Shown: piece after piece, positions 45,062 through 45,986 of the stretch
Position numbering within the stretch: position 1 is the stretch's first letter
Layout of the letters: each line of letters opens with the position of its first letter
The notes under the pieces: generated by a model
The model's database searches: none
Told to the model about the DNA's origin: nothing
What the model saw: only the letters and a program-made list of their open reading frames with translations
Program-made: the position numbers and the translations under genes
Assembly: GCA_938008165.1 (NCBI GenBank)
Contig: CALLLP010000047.1
Location: 1-45,986, forward strand
DNA: 45,986 nucleotides
Direction: 5' to 3'
DNA from: an uncultured Neomegalonema sp.
Lineage (GTDB): Bacteria; Pseudomonadota; Alphaproteobacteria; Rhodobacterales; Rhodobacteraceae

Positions 45062-45986
45062 TCAAATTTCGTCACCGAAATGCTTGATCGTCAGCAGGAT
45101 CGGGTTCGGCGCGGCCTGTCCCAGACCGCAGATCGAGGCATCGACCATCGTTTCGCACAGATCCGTCAACAGCTCTGCGTCCCAGCTATCGCGTTCCATC
45201 AGCTTCACGGCCTTTTCACAGCCCACCCGACAGGGGGTACATTGGCCACAGCTTTCATCCTCGAAGAAGCGCAGCATGTTCAGGGCCGCATCGCGGGCGC
45301 GGTCCTGATGGCCCAGCACCACCACCGCCGCCGAGCCGATGAACGAGCCATGGGGCTGGAGCGTATCGAAATCGAGCGGGATGTCGTTCATGCTGGCGGG
45401 CAGCAGGCCGGAGGACGGGCCACCGGGCTGATAGGCGTAGAACTCATGACCTTCCATCATGCCGCCCGATGCCGCGATCAGATCCATGATCGTCGATCCC
45501 GCAGGCAGGATCTTGACCCCCGGATCCCGGACCCGGCCCGAGACGGAATAGGATCGCAGGCCCTTGCGCTCGTTGGTGCCGTGCCCGCCAAAGCAATCCG
45601 GCCCCTCGCGCGCGATGCGACAAACCCAATGCAGCGTTTCGATATTATGCACCAGCGTAGGCCGGTCGAACACGCCGACCTGTGCCACATAGGGCGGGCG
45701 ATGACGGGGCAGGCCGCGCTTGCCCTCGATACTCTCGATCATCGCGGATTCTTCGCCGCAGATATAGGCCCCCGCGCCCCGGCGCAGGTCGATATAGCCC
45801 TTTGCCACGATCCCGGCCGCTTCCAGCGCCGCGATCTCGGTGGCGAGGATATGCAGCACGGCGGGGTATTCGTCGCGCATGTAGAGAAACACGGTCTCCG
45901 CCTCGACCGCCCAAGCCGCGATCAGCATTCCCTCAAGGAAAGTATGCGGTTCGCGCTCCAGGAAGTAGCGGTCCTTGAAGGTGCCC
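45062..45986 (-). CDS. fdsB: Formate dehydrogenase beta subunit, FdsB/NuoF-like (partial)
   Basis: The 3' part of the gene (307 residues); it runs off the right edge of the window. The reading frame continues upstream of the ATG at 45928 as GTFKDRYFLEREPHTFLEG, which is typical FdsB/NuoF sequence, so that ATG is internal. The visible part includes the YICGEESAMIESIEGKRGLPRHRPP flavin/NADH region and the 4Fe-4S motif SCGQCTPCRVGCEK. FdsB binds FMN, transfers electrons from FdsA to NAD+ and lies in the same operon upstream of fdsA. An fdsG gene is expected beyond the edge. Confidence 0.95.
   Translation of the reverse strand, partial: GTFKDRYFLEREPHTFLEGMLIAAWAVEAETVFLYMRDEYPAVLHILATEIAALEAAGIVAKGYIDLRRGAGAYICGEESAMIESIEGKRGLPRHRPPYVAQVGVFDRPTLVHNIETLHWVCRIAREGPDCFGGHGTNERKGLRSYSVSGRVRDPGVKILPAGSTIMDLIAASGGMMEGHEFYAYQPGGPSSGLLPASMNDIPLDFDTLQPHGSFIGSAAVVVLGHQDRARDAALNMLRFFEDESCGQCTPCRVGCEKAVKLMERDSWDAELLTDLCETMVDASICGLGQAAPNPILLTIKHFGDEI

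Overview
This 46-kb window looks like a piece of chromosome from an alphaproteobacterium of the Rhodobacterales/Roseobacter type. The DNA is GC-rich and densely packed. It carries the prfA-prmC-DUF4167 cluster, an FdsA/FdsB-type NAD-linked formate dehydrogenase, a ugpBAEC transporter, a DUF1127 protein and many proteins of the kinds found in that order. I see no rRNA, tRNA, CRISPR array, insertion sequence, integrase, phage gene or replication origin. No gap between genes exceeds about 180 bases. Many neighbouring genes overlap by four bases (ATGA or GTGA), which suggests translational coupling within operons.

Layout. 1-4.2 kb: a polar amino-acid ABC transporter (ATPase and two permeases, minus strand) and its binding protein, with an SPFH membrane protein on the plus strand between them. 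4.4-6.8 kb: a dimethylglycine/sarcosine-dehydrogenase-type FAD-GcvT enzyme. 6.9-9.7 kb: a RecD-like helicase and a ROK-family regulator whose sugar-kinase zinc motif is gone. 9.8-13.7 kb: a small secreted protein, then prfA, prmC, a DUF4167 protein and a YmdB-type phosphoesterase. 13.8-17.1 kb: a large soluble hybrid histidine kinase. 17.1-19.7 kb: prmA, msrA, and a CueR-type copper sensor divergent from a DUF4396 membrane protein. 19.8-23.8 kb: gabD-type aldehyde dehydrogenase, a DUF1643 protein, a small lipoprotein, a methyltransferase and an EamA transporter. 23.8-27.9 kb: an SLC13 transporter, an M19 dipeptidase and a PLP enzyme of the cystathionine gamma-synthase family. 27.9-32.0 kb: ugpBAEC. 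32.2-34.7 kb: a GFA protein, an SDR dehydrogenase, a quinone-reductase-like protein and a DUF1127 protein. 34.8-38.7 kb: S-formylglutathione hydrolase, two secreted proteins, then a tightly overlapping set of two Lin0512 genes, lipB and pterin dehydratase. 38.9-42.1 kb: a Kbp-like BON-LysM protein, an SH3 protein and an acyl-CoA synthetase. 42.2 kb to the end: fdsA and a partial fdsB.

How the genes may work together. Several fit a one-carbon oxidation theme: oxidative N-demethylation yields formaldehyde or methylene-THF, S-formylglutathione hydrolase releases formate, and formate dehydrogenase oxidises it to CO2. The genes are scattered, so this is inference and not one operon. The best-supported local circuit is the copper sensor and DUF4396 pair. 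The regulator has Ser77, Cys112 and Cys120 at the E. coli CueR positions, and the intergenic region holds a promoter with the 19-bp spacer typical of MerR-activated genes. Other structural signals include a perfect 14-bp inverted repeat inside the start of the SH3 gene, a perfect 14-bp hairpin just after fdsA, a 13-bp tandem repeat upstream of ugpB, and a hairpin between ugpB and ugpA. I found no strong evidence for an entirely new multi-gene system. Most of the window is ordinary core and metabolic gene content.
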